Both the position numbers and the translations under genes were made by a program. Positions 33,335 through 41,903 of a stretch of 64,000 bases of DNA are shown piece by piece (position 1 is the first letter of the stretch; every line of letters starts with the position of its first letter). The notes under the pieces were generated by a model. The model saw nothing but the letters and a program-made list of their open reading frames with translations. It was not told where the DNA came from and did not search any database. The DNA comes from Bacillota bacterium (GTDB lineage Bacteria; Bacillota; Clostridia; Oscillospirales; Ruminococcaceae): assembly GCA_023412215.1 (NCBI GenBank), contig JAEYNX010000014.1, positions 124,001-188,000 on the forward strand, written 5' to 3'.

Positions 33335-34717
33335 ATGCCCAGTAATCTGAAGGAGCTGACCCTAAACATTGACGGGATGACCTGTGCCAACTGTGAAAAC
33401 CGCATTGAAAGCGCGCTAAACAGGGCAAACGGCGTTGTTACCGCCAAGGTCAGCTATAAAAACGCTCTTGCAAAGCTTGTTTACAACGAGGATGCCATCA
33501 CCTATAATGAGATTGTAGAGACCATCGAGTCTCATGGCTATACCGTAAGAAAACAGGCGCAGGCGGCAGAGCGAGCGGAGCAGAAGTCTAAGCTCCTTTG
33601 GGGCGCCGGTATCGGCATTATCATCCTTTCGCTTTACGTGATCCTTGACAGGCTCAATGTGTTCAACCTCTTTTCCGCCTTCCCGCAGGCACAGGAAGGC
33701 ATGGGGTACGGCATGTTGTTTGTCATCGGGCTGCTCACCTCGCTGCATTGCGTGGCGATGTGCGGCGGCATCAACCTCTCGCAGTGCATCCCGCAAGAGG
33801 CGCTAACGGCCTCCAAAGCCGCGGGCCTGATGCCCACGGTGCTGTATAACGCGGGCCGGGTGATCTCCTACACCGTCATCGGCGGCATTGTGGGCGCCCT
33901 TGGCTCCATTATCAGCTTCTCCGGCTGGATGAAGGGCTTTATCGCCATAGCGGCGGGTATCTTTATGGTGTTGATGGGGCTGAATATGCTGGGTATCTTC
34001 CCCTCGCTGCGCAAATTCATCCCTACCATGCCAAAGGCCGTGGCAAAAACCATCAACCGCAAAAAGCACAGCAGCAAAAGCCCGCTGGTCGTGGGCCTCA
34101 TCAACGGGTTTATGCCCTGCGGCCCTTTGCAGGCCATGCAGCTTTACGCGCTTTCCACCGGCAGCTTTTTAAGCGGTGCTTTATCGATGCTGCTGTTCTC
34201 GCTGGGTACCGTTCCGCTGATGTTTGGGCTGGGCGCGCTTGCCTCGGTATTAAGCAGGCAGTTTACCCGTAGGCTCACGCAGGCCGGAGCCGTGCTGGTG
34301 GCGGTGCTTGGGCTGTTTATGTTTCAAAACGGCATCAGCCTTTCGGGGCTCACGCTGCCCTCCTTCACCGCTGTCTTTCAGTCCGGTAAAGGGGCTACGG
34401 CGGGCGCTCGGGCGGTTGTGGAAAACGGTGCGCAGGTGGTTACCACCACGCTTGAAAGCGGCAGCTACGAGCCGATCACCGTGCAGGCGGGCATCCCCGT
34501 GCGTTGGGTGATCAAGGCGGAAAAGAGCAGCATCAACGGCTGCAACAATAAAATCATCATCCCTGCCTACGGCATTGAAAAAGCGCTTGCCGTCGGCGAA
34601 ACTATCATTGAGTTTACCCCCACCGAAAGCGGTACGATACCCTTCAGCTGCTGGATGGGCATGATCCGCAGCAGCATCACGGTAACGGATACCGCCGCCG
34701 GTACAGGGGAAGACTGA
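33335..34717 (+). CDS. HMA - SafE/UreH-like membrane - cupredoxin-like fusion protein
   Basis: The 460-residue protein has three parts. An N-terminal heavy-metal-associated domain has the metal motif GMTCANCEN (about residues 14-22). A membrane region of about six helices (about 88-345) is of the TauE/SafE or DsbD-like UreH type, with LHCVAMCGGIN and NGFMPCGPLQAMQLY Cys motifs facing each other. The C-terminal domain (about 365-455) looks like a cupredoxin, with WVIKAEKSSINGCNNKIIIP and a FSCWMGM copper-site-like motif. Such fusions are thought to move copper, or electrons, across the membrane. GGAGGAG precedes the ATG. The following small HMA protein could deliver metal to it. Confidence 0.85.
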   Translation: MPSNLKELTLNIDGMTCANCENRIESALNRANGVVTAKVSYKNALAKLVYNEDAITYNEIVETIESHGYTVRKQAQAAERAEQKSKLLWGAGIGIIILSLYVILDRLNVFNLFSAFPQAQEGMGYGMLFVIGLLTSLHCVAMCGGINLSQCIPQEALTASKAAGLMPTVLYNAGRVISYTVIGGIVGALGSIISFSGWMKGFIAIAAGIFMVLMGLNMLGIFPSLRKFIPTMPKAVAKTINRKKHSSKSPLVVGLINGFMPCGPLQAMQLYALSTGSFLSGALSMLLFSLGTVPLMFGLGALASVLSRQFTRRLTQAGAVLVAVLGLFMFQNGISLSGLTLPSFTAVFQSGKGATAGARAVVENGAQVVTTTLESGSYEPITVQAGIPVRWVIKAEKSSINGCNNKIIIPAYGIEKALAVGETIIEFTPTESGTIPFSCWMGMIRSSITVTDTAAGTGED

Positions 34718-34755
34718 TATTTATAGGACAGAATCGTTTATGGAGGTCGTTATTT

Positions 34756-34962
34756 ATGGAGAAAATCGTACTGAATGTGGAGGGCATGTCCTGCTCGCAT
34801 TGTGAAAACAGGGTGAAAAAGGCCCTCACCGCGCTCGACGGCGTTGCCGCCGTTGCCGTAGACCTTGCTTTAAAAAAGGTGACGGTAGACTACGACGCAG
34901 GCAAGGTGGCACAGCCCCAGATGAAGGCCGCGATTGAAGACGCGGGCTACACCGTGGCGTAA
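34756..34962 (+). CDS. Small HMA-domain metallochaperone (CopZ-like)
   Basis: The 68-residue protein is a single heavy-metal-associated domain with the ligand motif GMSCSHCENRVKKAL (Cys about residues 13 and 16), then a DGVAAVAVDLALKKVTVDYD beta-alpha-beta pattern. It fits copper chaperones that hand Cu(I) to P-type ATPases or other HMA domains. The His after the first Cys (CSHC) is common in CopZ-type proteins. TGGAGGTCG precedes the ATG. It sits between the membrane fusion protein and a two-component system. Confidence 0.9.
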   Translation: MEKIVLNVEGMSCSHCENRVKKALTALDGVAAVAVDLALKKVTVDYDAGKVAQPQMKAAIEDAGYTVA

Positions 34963-35010
34963 GACTATACGTATATGCCTTTGTGTACGACATCTAAAGG
35001 GGCGGCGGGT

Positions 35011-35715
35011 ATGAGCGACAGCCGGAATGTGCTGGTTGTAGATGATGAAGTGAAGATTCTTGAAGTCGTAAAGTCCTTTCTGGAAAGTAAGGGCTTTACG
35101 GTGTTTTGCGCCGAAAACGGCAAAGACGCGCTGCATGCCTTCGAGAACAACCGCATCACGCTGGTGCTGCTTGACCTGATGCTACCCGACATCTCGGGCG
35201 AGGAGGTGTGCATGGCCATCCGCAAGCGTTCGCGTGTGCCGATTATCATGCTCACCGCCAAGGTAGCGGAGGACGACCTGCTCACGGGGCTCGGCATCGG
35301 TGCGGATGATTACATCACCAAGCCCTTCAGCCTCAAGGAGCTGTACGCGCGCATAGACGCCGTACTGCGCCGGTCACAGGGCGACCTGCAGCCGCTCTAC
35401 CAAAAAACCGTGCTGGGGGACGGCGACTTGATTGTAGACACCGAAAGCCGCATCGTTAAAAAACAGGGGCAGGATGTAAGCCTTACCCCCAACGAGTATA
35501 AGATATTCTCTGCCCTGATGAAGTACCCCGGCAAGGTGTTTACGCGCGAGGAGCTTATTGAGCTGGTGCTGGGGGACGAATTCGAGGGCTACGACAGGGC
35601 GATAGACAGCCACATAAAAAATCTAAGGCAGAAGATCGAAAGCGACCCCAAAGCCCCCGTCTATATCATTACCGTTCACGGGGTGGGGTACCGGTTTGGA
35701 GGAAGGCAGGCGTAG
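35011..35715 (+). CDS. OmpR-family response regulator
   Basis: The 234-residue regulator has a receiver domain with VVDDEVKILE, the phospho-acceptor Asp in LVLLDLMLPDISGEE (about residue 52) and YITKPFSLKEL (Lys about residue 101). An OmpR-type winged helix follows, with LTPNEYKIFSALMKYPGKVFTREELI and IDSHIKNLRQKIE. The ATG at 35011 follows a GGGGCGGCGGG stretch and gives the standard N-terminus; the upstream in-frame ATG at 34975 lacks an RBS. It lies 48 bp after the CopZ-like gene and 4 bp before the kinase gene, so it probably controls this metal operon. Confidence 0.93.
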   Translation: MSDSRNVLVVDDEVKILEVVKSFLESKGFTVFCAENGKDALHAFENNRITLVLLDLMLPDISGEEVCMAIRKRSRVPIIMLTAKVAEDDLLTGLGIGADDYITKPFSLKELYARIDAVLRRSQGDLQPLYQKTVLGDGDLIVDTESRIVKKQGQDVSLTPNEYKIFSALMKYPGKVFTREELIELVLGDEFEGYDRAIDSHIKNLRQKIESDPKAPVYIITVHGVGYRFGGRQA

Positions 35716-35719
35716 CGTC

Positions 35720-37117
35720 ATGGCAACAACCAGCTTAAAAAGACGATTGACGATTACCATCGCGCTGGTGGCGCTGATGGCGATCGTCTTTATCAGCCTG
35801 CTGACGCAGTATTTTATCAACTTTCGGTTTAAGGAATACATCGCCATCAAGCAGACGGCCACCACACAGGAGCTGGTGCTCAATCTCTCGCAGCAGTATA
35901 ACCCTATAGACAAGCAGTTTAACACCGACCTGGTACATACCATCGGAATGTACGCGCTGTACGACGGCTACATCGTCAAGGTGTACGATACAGAGAACCG
36001 GACGGTGTGGGACGCCGAGGTGTGCGACCAAACCACCTGTGCCCACGTGATGGAGGATATCACCCAGCGCATGAAGGCCGCCTACCCGCAGCTAAACGGA
36101 AAATTTACCGCGAACGATTACCCGCTCACCTATAACGGCGAGACGGTGGGCACCGCCAACATCGCTTACTACGGCCCCTATTTTATGAGTAAGGACGATT
36201 TTAAGTTTTTGCGCGAGCTTAGCTTCGCGCTGGCGGGCATCGCGGCGGTGGCGCTGGTGGTGGCCTCGGTGGTGGGCTCCTTTATGGCAAAGCGGGTGAG
36301 CAGCCCTATCCTGCGCACCGTGGAGGTAACGCGGCGCATCTCGGACGGCGACTACGCCGCCAGAATAGAGGAGAATGCGAGCAGCATCGAGATAGACCAG
36401 CTGGTAGGCTCGATCAACCGGCTTGCCGACTCGCTGGGCAAGCAGGAGAGCCTGCGCAAGCAGCTTACCGCCGACGTGGCGCACGAGCTGCGCACCCCGC
36501 TCGCGACCCTGCAAACCCACATGGAAGCCATGACCGAGGGCATCTGGCAGCCCACCCCCGCGCGGCTGCAAAGCTGCCACGAGGAGATCGTGCGCATCAC
36601 CCGGCTGGTAAAGGACCTCGAAAGCCTTGCGCGCGCGGAGAGCGAGAACCTGAACCTCAGCAAGGCGCCGGTGAACCTTGCTCAGATTGCCGCACAGGTG
36701 ATAAAGAGCTTGGAGCTGCAGGTAAAGCAGAAAGCCCTCACCGTGAGCCTGCACGGGACGTGCGGCGATATCCTCGCCGACGGCGACCGGCTGACACAGG
36801 TGGTGTTAAACCTGTTCTCCAACGCCGTCAAGTACACGCCCGAGGGCGGCAGGATAGACCTCACGCTCTCGGAGGACGACCGCTCGGTGACGCTTATGGT
36901 GGAGGATAACGGCTGCGGCATCGCCGAGGAAGACCTTCCGCTGATCTTTGAGCGGTTCTACCGCGCCGATAAGTCCCGCAGCCGCCTGACGGGCGGCTCC
37001 GGCATCGGGCTGGCCATTGTCAAGTCGATCGTTTCGGCGCACGGCGGAACGATAGCGGTCACCAGCGCCCCGGGCAAGGGCAGCCGCTTTACGGTCACGC
37101 TGCCAAAGACGGCTTAA
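35720..37117 (+). CDS. Sensor histidine kinase (BaeS/CopS-like architecture)
   Basis: The 465-residue protein has a membrane helix at about residues 12-32, an outer sensor domain (about 35-165), a second helix (about 170-195) and a HAMP linker. The dimerisation box is DVAHELRTPLATLQTHMEAM (phospho-acceptor His about residue 255). The ATPase domain shows NLFSNAVKYTPEGG, VEDNGCGIAEEDL and GGSGIGLAIVKSIV. The sensor domain contains CDQTTCAHVME, a Cys/His pair that could bind a metal (inference). The ATG at 35720 lies just after the regulator stop and is preferred over the upstream TTG. Confidence 0.93.
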   Translation: MATTSLKRRLTITIALVALMAIVFISLLTQYFINFRFKEYIAIKQTATTQELVLNLSQQYNPIDKQFNTDLVHTIGMYALYDGYIVKVYDTENRTVWDAEVCDQTTCAHVMEDITQRMKAAYPQLNGKFTANDYPLTYNGETVGTANIAYYGPYFMSKDDFKFLRELSFALAGIAAVALVVASVVGSFMAKRVSSPILRTVEVTRRISDGDYAARIEENASSIEIDQLVGSINRLADSLGKQESLRKQLTADVAHELRTPLATLQTHMEAMTEGIWQPTPARLQSCHEEIVRITRLVKDLESLARAESENLNLSKAPVNLAQIAAQVIKSLELQVKQKALTVSLHGTCGDILADGDRLTQVVLNLFSNAVKYTPEGGRIDLTLSEDDRSVTLMVEDNGCGIAEEDLPLIFERFYRADKSRSRLTGGSGIGLAIVKSIVSAHGGTIAVTSAPGKGSRFTVTLPKTA

Positions 37118-37151
37118 GTAAGCTGCTATCATTATATTTCGTAAAACAACT

Positions 37152-37200
37152 CCGGCGAAGGAGCCCGCAGATACGCAGGCCTTCCTTCGCCGGCTTCTTT
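37152..37200 (+). terminator. Intrinsic terminator of the metal operon
   Basis: An 11-bp stem (CCGGCGAAGGA pairing with TCCTTCGCCGG, 37152-37193) is followed by CTTCTTTAT. It may act on both strands, because the PfkB gene converges here. Confidence 0.75.
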
Positions 37201-37235
37201 ATGCGGTAAGATATTGCCTTGGTTTACTTGAGTAC

Positions 37236-38153
37236 TTATAGAGCGTCAACCTTTACAAGCGCACGCAGGCGGAGGATATCCTCCCGCCCGGCAAGCCATG
37301 GGCTGTAGGCCGTCGCGCTGCCCGCCGCGACGGCAAGGGCGAGCGCGTTTCTATCATCGCCACTTTCGGCATATCCTTTAAGAAAGCCCGCTACCATCGA
37401 GTCCCCCGCGCCGACGGTGTACACCACCGTGCCTTCGGGCGGCAGCGCGCGGTAGGCCTTCCCCGACTTTGTCACCAGCAGCGCGCCGTCGCCCCCCAAC
37501 GATACCAGCACATTCTGCGCACCGAGCTGTACAAGGCGCTTGGCGCAGCCGATAATCCCTTCGTCGCCGTTCGGGGCGGTGTTAAACAGGGCGCCGAGCT
37601 CCTGCAGGTTGGGCTTGATGAGAAACGGGCTGTAGGGCAGCGTCCTTTTTAGCGCCTCGCCCGTGGTGTCCACGGCCAAGGTGACGGCTTTGCCGCTTAA
37701 GCGTGCAATTATCTGTTCGTAGATATCCGCGGGCAGCGCCGCGGGGATACTGCCCGCCAGCACCACCGTATCGCCGTCCTTTACGGCGGCTAGCTTATCA
37801 AAAAAGACGCTGAGCTCGTTGGACGCAATGGCCGGACCCTGCCCGTTCAGCTCGGTTTCCTCCCCCGAAAGCACCTTGACGCAGATGCGCGACAGCCCGT
37901 TTTGTACCGTGACAAAATCGCAGGCGCAGCCGTACTTTGCGGCGAGGCGTCTGATCTCCTCCCCCGTAAAGCCCGCCGCGAACCCCAGCGCCGTGTTCCG
38001 CGCGCCCAAGCGGCTCAGGATGACGGAAACGTTAATCCCCTTGCCTCCCGGGTAGATTACTTCCTCCGCCGTGCGGTTTACCGCGCCCGGCTTAAAATCG
38101 GGCACCTTTACCACATAATCGAGCGCGGGGTTGAGCGTGACGGTGTATATCAT
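37236..38153 (-). CDS. 1-phosphofructokinase family (PfkB) sugar kinase
   Basis: The 305-residue protein begins MIYTVTLNPALDYVVKV, typical of the FruK/LacC branch of PfkB kinases. It has the substrate motif YPGGKGINVSVILSRLG (about residues 36-52) and the catalytic TVGAGDSMVAGFLKG (about residues 245-259; Asp is the base). The likely reaction is ATP-dependent phosphorylation of fructose 1-phosphate or tagatose 6-phosphate. No PTS transporter or DeoR regulator is adjacent, so the substrate is open. The ATG at 38153 is chosen over the upstream in-frame start because AAGGGA lies upstream of it and the N-terminus is canonical. Confidence 0.88.
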   Translation of the reverse strand: MIYTVTLNPALDYVVKVPDFKPGAVNRTAEEVIYPGGKGINVSVILSRLGARNTALGFAAGFTGEEIRRLAAKYGCACDFVTVQNGLSRICVKVLSGEETELNGQGPAIASNELSVFFDKLAAVKDGDTVVLAGSIPAALPADIYEQIIARLSGKAVTLAVDTTGEALKRTLPYSPFLIKPNLQELGALFNTAPNGDEGIIGCAKRLVQLGAQNVLVSLGGDGALLVTKSGKAYRALPPEGTVVYTVGAGDSMVAGFLKGYAESGDDRNALALAVAAGSATAYSPWLAGREDILRLRALVKVDAL

Positions 38154-38407
38154 CCATATTCTTTCCCTTCTGTTTTGGTCGGCGGCACCGATATTCTGTT
38201 GACCGGATACCGATGTTGTATACCTTAAGCGTACCACGATTCCCGAGTAAAATCCAGCGCCACCGGCCGGTATATAACAAACCTATCCCAAACAAAGCAT
38301 TCAATGTCCGTTTGAAGTCGGCCAGCATAGTATATCGTGTTATAGTAGAGGATTGCCGGAATGCAATAGCTGTAAATTTTTATAATTTCTATAGGTTTTT
38401 TCAGGCG

Positions 38408-38710
38408 ATTTATGATATAATAAGCGCATTGTAGACAAATCCATCAGGAACCGATGTTTTTGCGCTTATTATACCTTATATGTCCACCCACCTCGCCCCT
38501 GCGGGGCAACCGGCGGGAACGGACGATTATATCATAAATGCATTCGCATTTTATGATATAATAAGCGCATTGCAGGCAAATCCATCAGAAACCGGTTTTT
38601 GCACTTATTATACCTTATATGTCCACCCGCCTCGCCCCTGCGGGGTAACCGGCGGGAATGGACGATTATATCATAAATGCATTCGCATTTCGCATTTATG
38701 ATATAATAAT
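38408..38710. repeat. Tandem palindromic repeat with 14-bp terminal inverted repeats
   Basis: Two copies of a unit of about 141-145 bp (starting at 38411 and 38552) and the beginning of a third (38697) stand in tandem. Each unit is bounded by ATTTATGATATAAT and its exact complement ATTATATCATAAAT. Each also has internal complementary parts (AATAAGCGCA/TGCGCTTATT in copy 1) and a GGGGCAACCGGCGGGAA-like segment. At the second junction two 16-bp perfect arms (38665-38680 and 38692-38707) can form a strong hairpin. The layout resembles a small non-autonomous mobile element (MITE). Each unit contains TATAAT-like strings that could act as promoters for the gene downstream. Confidence 0.7.
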
Positions 38711-38746
38711 ACAGTCCCAACACCATTGGCATGCGGAGGTGAAACA

Positions 38747-39532
38747 GTGAACCGCGAACTGGTAAAGGAGCCTGTACGGACGGAATCTTCCGAGGCATTA
38801 CATACCGCTCCCGGGCAGACAAAGGCACATGCGGATGCCGCTGTGAGCGCCGACGCAAGGCCGTTTGCATACGGCTTGTGCTATTCTAAGCTCTTTTGGA
38901 TCTTTATGATCGGCTGCTTTATAGGGGTAGTGCTTGAAACGGTGCTGTGCCTTGTAAACAACCATGTACTGCAAAACCGGTCGGGGGTCATCTATGGCCC
39001 GTTTAACCCCATCTACGGGGCGGGTGCCGTGCTGATGTCGGTGCTGCTCTACCCGATAGCGCAGTGCAGTAACCTGATTCTCTTTATCGGCAGTGCGCTG
39101 ATCGGCGGCGGCTTTGAATACCTCTGCAGCTACCTGGAGGAGACGATATTCGGCACCGTTTCGTGGGATTACAGCTACATGCCGCTGAACATCAACGGGC
39201 GCACCAACGTGCTGTATATGCTGTTCTGGGGTGTCTTGGGCGTCATCTGGATGAAGCAGGTTTACCCGCTGCTCGCGGGGCTTATCGAGAAGTTCCCCAG
39301 GCGGTGGGGGGTGGTGCTCACCTGGGTGCTGACCATCTTTATGCTCGCTAACATGCTCATCTCGGCGCTCGCCGTGCAGCGGCAGGCGCTCAGGCGCGCG
39401 GGGATACCCGCGGAAAGCAGCTTCCAGCAGTTTTTGGACTACGAATACCCCGACAGTAGGCTTTCGGAGATCTTCCCCAGTATGCAGCCGGTACAACCGG
39501 ACAAGCCTGATACGGCCGCCAAACAGCCCTAG
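38747..39532 (+). CDS. CmpB-family putative ABC transporter permease-like membrane protein
   Basis: The 261-residue protein has a hydrophilic N-terminus (about 45 residues), then four to five membrane helices: FWIFMIGCFIGVVLETVLCL, GAVLMSVLLYP, LILFIGSALIGGGFEYLCSY, VLYMLFWGVLGVIWM and GVVLTWVLTIFMLANMLIS. Motifs NRSGVIYGPFNPIYG and SWDYSYMPLNINGR are typical of the ABC_trans_CmpB domain. Its transport role is not proven. GTG 38747 lies 6 nt after GGAGGT and is preferred over the in-frame TTG at 38726. The tandem repeats end about 40 bp upstream. A terminator overlaps the stop. Confidence 0.83.
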   Translation: MNRELVKEPVRTESSEALHTAPGQTKAHADAAVSADARPFAYGLCYSKLFWIFMIGCFIGVVLETVLCLVNNHVLQNRSGVIYGPFNPIYGAGAVLMSVLLYPIAQCSNLILFIGSALIGGGFEYLCSYLEETIFGTVSWDYSYMPLNINGRTNVLYMLFWGVLGVIWMKQVYPLLAGLIEKFPRRWGVVLTWVLTIFMLANMLISALAVQRQALRRAGIPAESSFQQFLDYEYPDSRLSEIFPSMQPVQPDKPDTAAKQP

Positions 39533-39553
39533 AGATAGGGCTGCTTTTATTTT
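39524..39553 (+). terminator. Terminator of the CmpB-like gene
   Basis: A 7-bp stem (CAGCCCT/AGGGCTG) overlapping the stop codon leads into TTTTATTTT. A second GC-rich hairpin followed by six T comes directly after (about 39554-39578). Confidence 0.75.
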
Positions 39554-39737
39554 GCGGGGCCTTCCCGCCGGTTTTTTGTTAAAACCCATGAAAGATGCGC
39601 ATTAAACTTCAAAAAAACGATGAAAATAAGATATTGGTATTAAAATCTTCATGCATTTGTGCTATAATAAAACCTAATTAAGAACTTTTTCCTTTTTAAC
39701 AATATGACAAGCCGGCTTACGGTGAATGGAGGTTGCT

Positions 39738-40091
39738 ATGATACGAATTGAAAACCCGATGGGATATATCGAGATTTCCGGCGACTACTTCGCAAATCTG
39801 GTGGGCTGTGCGGCATCGAGCTGTTTCGGTGTGGCGGGTATGGCCACCAGCGGCACGGTGCAGGGACTGCGTTCGCTCATCATTTCACCGAACCTGCCCG
39901 ACAAAGGGGTGCATGTGCGTAACCGCGAGGGCAAGCTGGAGATCGACCTGCACATCGTTGTCACCTACGGGGTGAACATTGCGGCGATCGTCAAGAGCAT
40001 CATCAATAAGGTAAGCTACACCGTACAGGAGACCACCGGCCTTATCGTAAACAGGGTAAACGTTTTTGTGGATGAAATGAAGCTGGACTAG
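39738..40091 (+). CDS. Asp23/Gls24 family envelope stress protein
   Basis: This 117-residue protein belongs to the Asp23/Gls24 family: an N-terminal GYIEISGDYFANLVGCAA, a central IDLHIVVTYGVNIAAIVKSI and a C-terminal TTGLIVNRVNVFVDEM. Family members sit near the membrane and are linked to alkaline or cell-envelope stress; the exact role in Clostridia is unknown. Its position before the DhaL/DegV-type kinase gene is a strongly conserved Bacillota order (yloU-yloV). GGAGG lies 7 nt before ATG 39738. A TATAAT box is at 39663-39668, without a clear -35. Confidence 0.9.
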   Translation: MIRIENPMGYIEISGDYFANLVGCAASSCFGVAGMATSGTVQGLRSLIISPNLPDKGVHVRNREGKLEIDLHIVVTYGVNIAAIVKSIINKVSYTVQETTGLIVNRVNVFVDEMKLD

Positions 40092-40192
40092 GGTTGTGCC
40101 TTGCGGATACTCCTGCGTCGGTCTGCCTTACCGCCGTTTTGGGCGGCGAGGCACTGCGCTGCAAGAATAACAGCCGTTTGCACAGCGGCAGA

Positions 40193-41857
40193 ATGGGTGA
40201 AGATGTGATTAACGGAAATACGCTAAGGGATGCTATCATCTCGGGAGCAAACAATATTGTAAATCAGAGACTTTCTGTTGATGAGCTGAATGTTTTTCCC
40301 GTGCCGGACGGTGACACCGGAACGAATATGTCCATGACCATCTCGGCGGGTGCTCGCGAGCTTAAGAGGCTTTCGGGCGCGCCGGTCGGCGAGGTGGCGT
40401 CTACCGCTGCCTCCGCCCTTTTGCGCGGCGCGCGCGGGAACTCCGGCGTTATCCTCTCACTTTTGTTCAGAGGCTTCTCCAAGGGCCTTTCCGGGCTGGA
40501 CACCGCGGACGGCAAAGACCTTGCCCATGCCCTTTCGCTGGGTGTTACCGCCGCCTACAAGGCCGTAATGAAGCCCACCGAGGGCACCATCCTCACCGTG
40601 GCGCGGCTTGCGGCGCAGAAGGCGGTACAGGTAAGCGAGGAAGAACAAAACCCCGTGAAGATCTGGCAGGTGATTGTGGACGAAGCCAAGGCAGCGCTCG
40701 ACACCACACCGGATTTGCTGCCCGTGCTCAAGAAGGCGGGCGTGGTAGACGCCGGCGGCAAGGGCCTGGTGGTAATCTTTGAGGGTATGCTTTCGGTGTT
40801 TGAAAACGGTACGATGATAGAGGACAACACCACCGTGCAAAAAGCCCCTGAGCCGTTTATCTCGCAGAAGAACGCGGCGGGCGCCGAGTATGAAGAAGAG
40901 ATCACCTTCACCTACTGCACCGAGTTTATCGTGCACAAGGCGTCCCCCGACACCAACCCCCTTCGCCTGCGCGCCTACCTCGAGACCATCGGCGACAGCG
41001 TCGTGGTGGTGGACGACGAGGAGATCATCAAGGTGCATGTACACACCAACAACCCCGGCAACGCGCTGCAGGAGGGCCTTAATTTCGGCTCGCTGCACAA
41101 TTTAAAGATAGAAAACATGCGGGAACAGCACGAGAACAAGGTTGCCGAGGCCAAGGTGGCAACCGAGGTGCTGGAGCATGTGCCGGTAGATCAAAGCACC
41201 GCTTACGGCTTTGTGGCCGTTGCCGCGGGCGACGGCTTAAAGCAGCTGTTTACCGACCTCGGCTGCACCAAGGTGGTAAGCGGCGGGCAGACCATGAACC
41301 CCAGCACCGACGATATCCTGCGGGCCATTGAGGCCACCCCGGTGCAGACGGTGTTTGTGCTGCCCAACAACAAGAATATTATCATGGCTGCCGAGCAGGC
41401 CATCGCGCTTGCCGACCGCCGTGTGGTGGTACTGCCCACCCGCACCATCCCGCAGGGGCTTTCGGCCATGCTGGCTTTCGACCCCGAGAGCGAGGTGGAG
41501 GAAAACCAGATGAACATGATGAAGGCCGCCGAGCATGTGCTCACCGGGCAGGTAACCTTTGCCGCCCGCGATTCCGACTTTGACGGCCACAAGATCAAGC
41601 AGGGCGAGATTCTGGCGTTGGAGGGCGGCAAGCTCGCGTTTGCCGACAACGACGTGGAACACGCCGCCGTACGGCTTACGCGGCAGCTTGTAAAGCGCGA
41701 CTCCTCCTTCATCACCCTGATTTTCGGCGAGGGCATCTCGGAGGAAGAGGCGGAAAAGGCCGCTGCTGCCCTGCGCACAAAGCTGCCCGATTCCGTTGAG
41801 GTGCACACGGTAAACGGCGGCCAGCCGGTTTACTACTACATCATCTCGGTGGAATAA
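40193..41857 (+). CDS. DhaL-DegV type kinase (YloV/FakA-like)
   Basis: The roughly 554-residue protein has an N-terminal DhaL ATP-binding domain (FPVPDGDTGTNMSMT, about residues 37-51; GARGNSGVILSLLFRG) and a C-terminal DegV-like part (GFVAVAAGDGLKQLFTDLG, FVLPNNKNIIMAAEQA). FakA uses such an arrangement to phosphorylate fatty acids carried by FakB, and this gene is the YloV-type homologue in the yloU-yloV-recG cluster. No FakB gene is seen here. Start is uncertain: ATG 40193 has no clear RBS, and GTG 40205 would give MINGNTLRDAI, which resembles relatives better. The frame remains open upstream. Confidence 0.88.
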   Translation: MGEDVINGNTLRDAIISGANNIVNQRLSVDELNVFPVPDGDTGTNMSMTISAGARELKRLSGAPVGEVASTAASALLRGARGNSGVILSLLFRGFSKGLSGLDTADGKDLAHALSLGVTAAYKAVMKPTEGTILTVARLAAQKAVQVSEEEQNPVKIWQVIVDEAKAALDTTPDLLPVLKKAGVVDAGGKGLVVIFEGMLSVFENGTMIEDNTTVQKAPEPFISQKNAAGAEYEEEITFTYCTEFIVHKASPDTNPLRLRAYLETIGDSVVVVDDEEIIKVHVHTNNPGNALQEGLNFGSLHNLKIENMREQHENKVAEAKVATEVLEHVPVDQSTAYGFVAVAAGDGLKQLFTDLGCTKVVSGGQTMNPSTDDILRAIEATPVQTVFVLPNNKNIIMAAEQAIALADRRVVVLPTRTIPQGLSAMLAFDPESEVEENQMNMMKAAEHVLTGQVTFAARDSDFDGHKIKQGEILALEGGKLAFADNDVEHAAVRLTRQLVKRDSSFITLIFGEGISEEEAEKAAAALRTKLPDSVEVHTVNGGQPVYYYIISVE

Positions 41858-41903
41858 CTTTAAAGGCACACCAGATTTCTTCACGGCAGGGGGAACGAAC
41901 GGC

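Noticed and set aside
38480..38701. 73-codon open frame within the tandem repeat
   Set aside because: It repeats because the DNA repeats, contains the terminal inverted repeats, and has no RBS.
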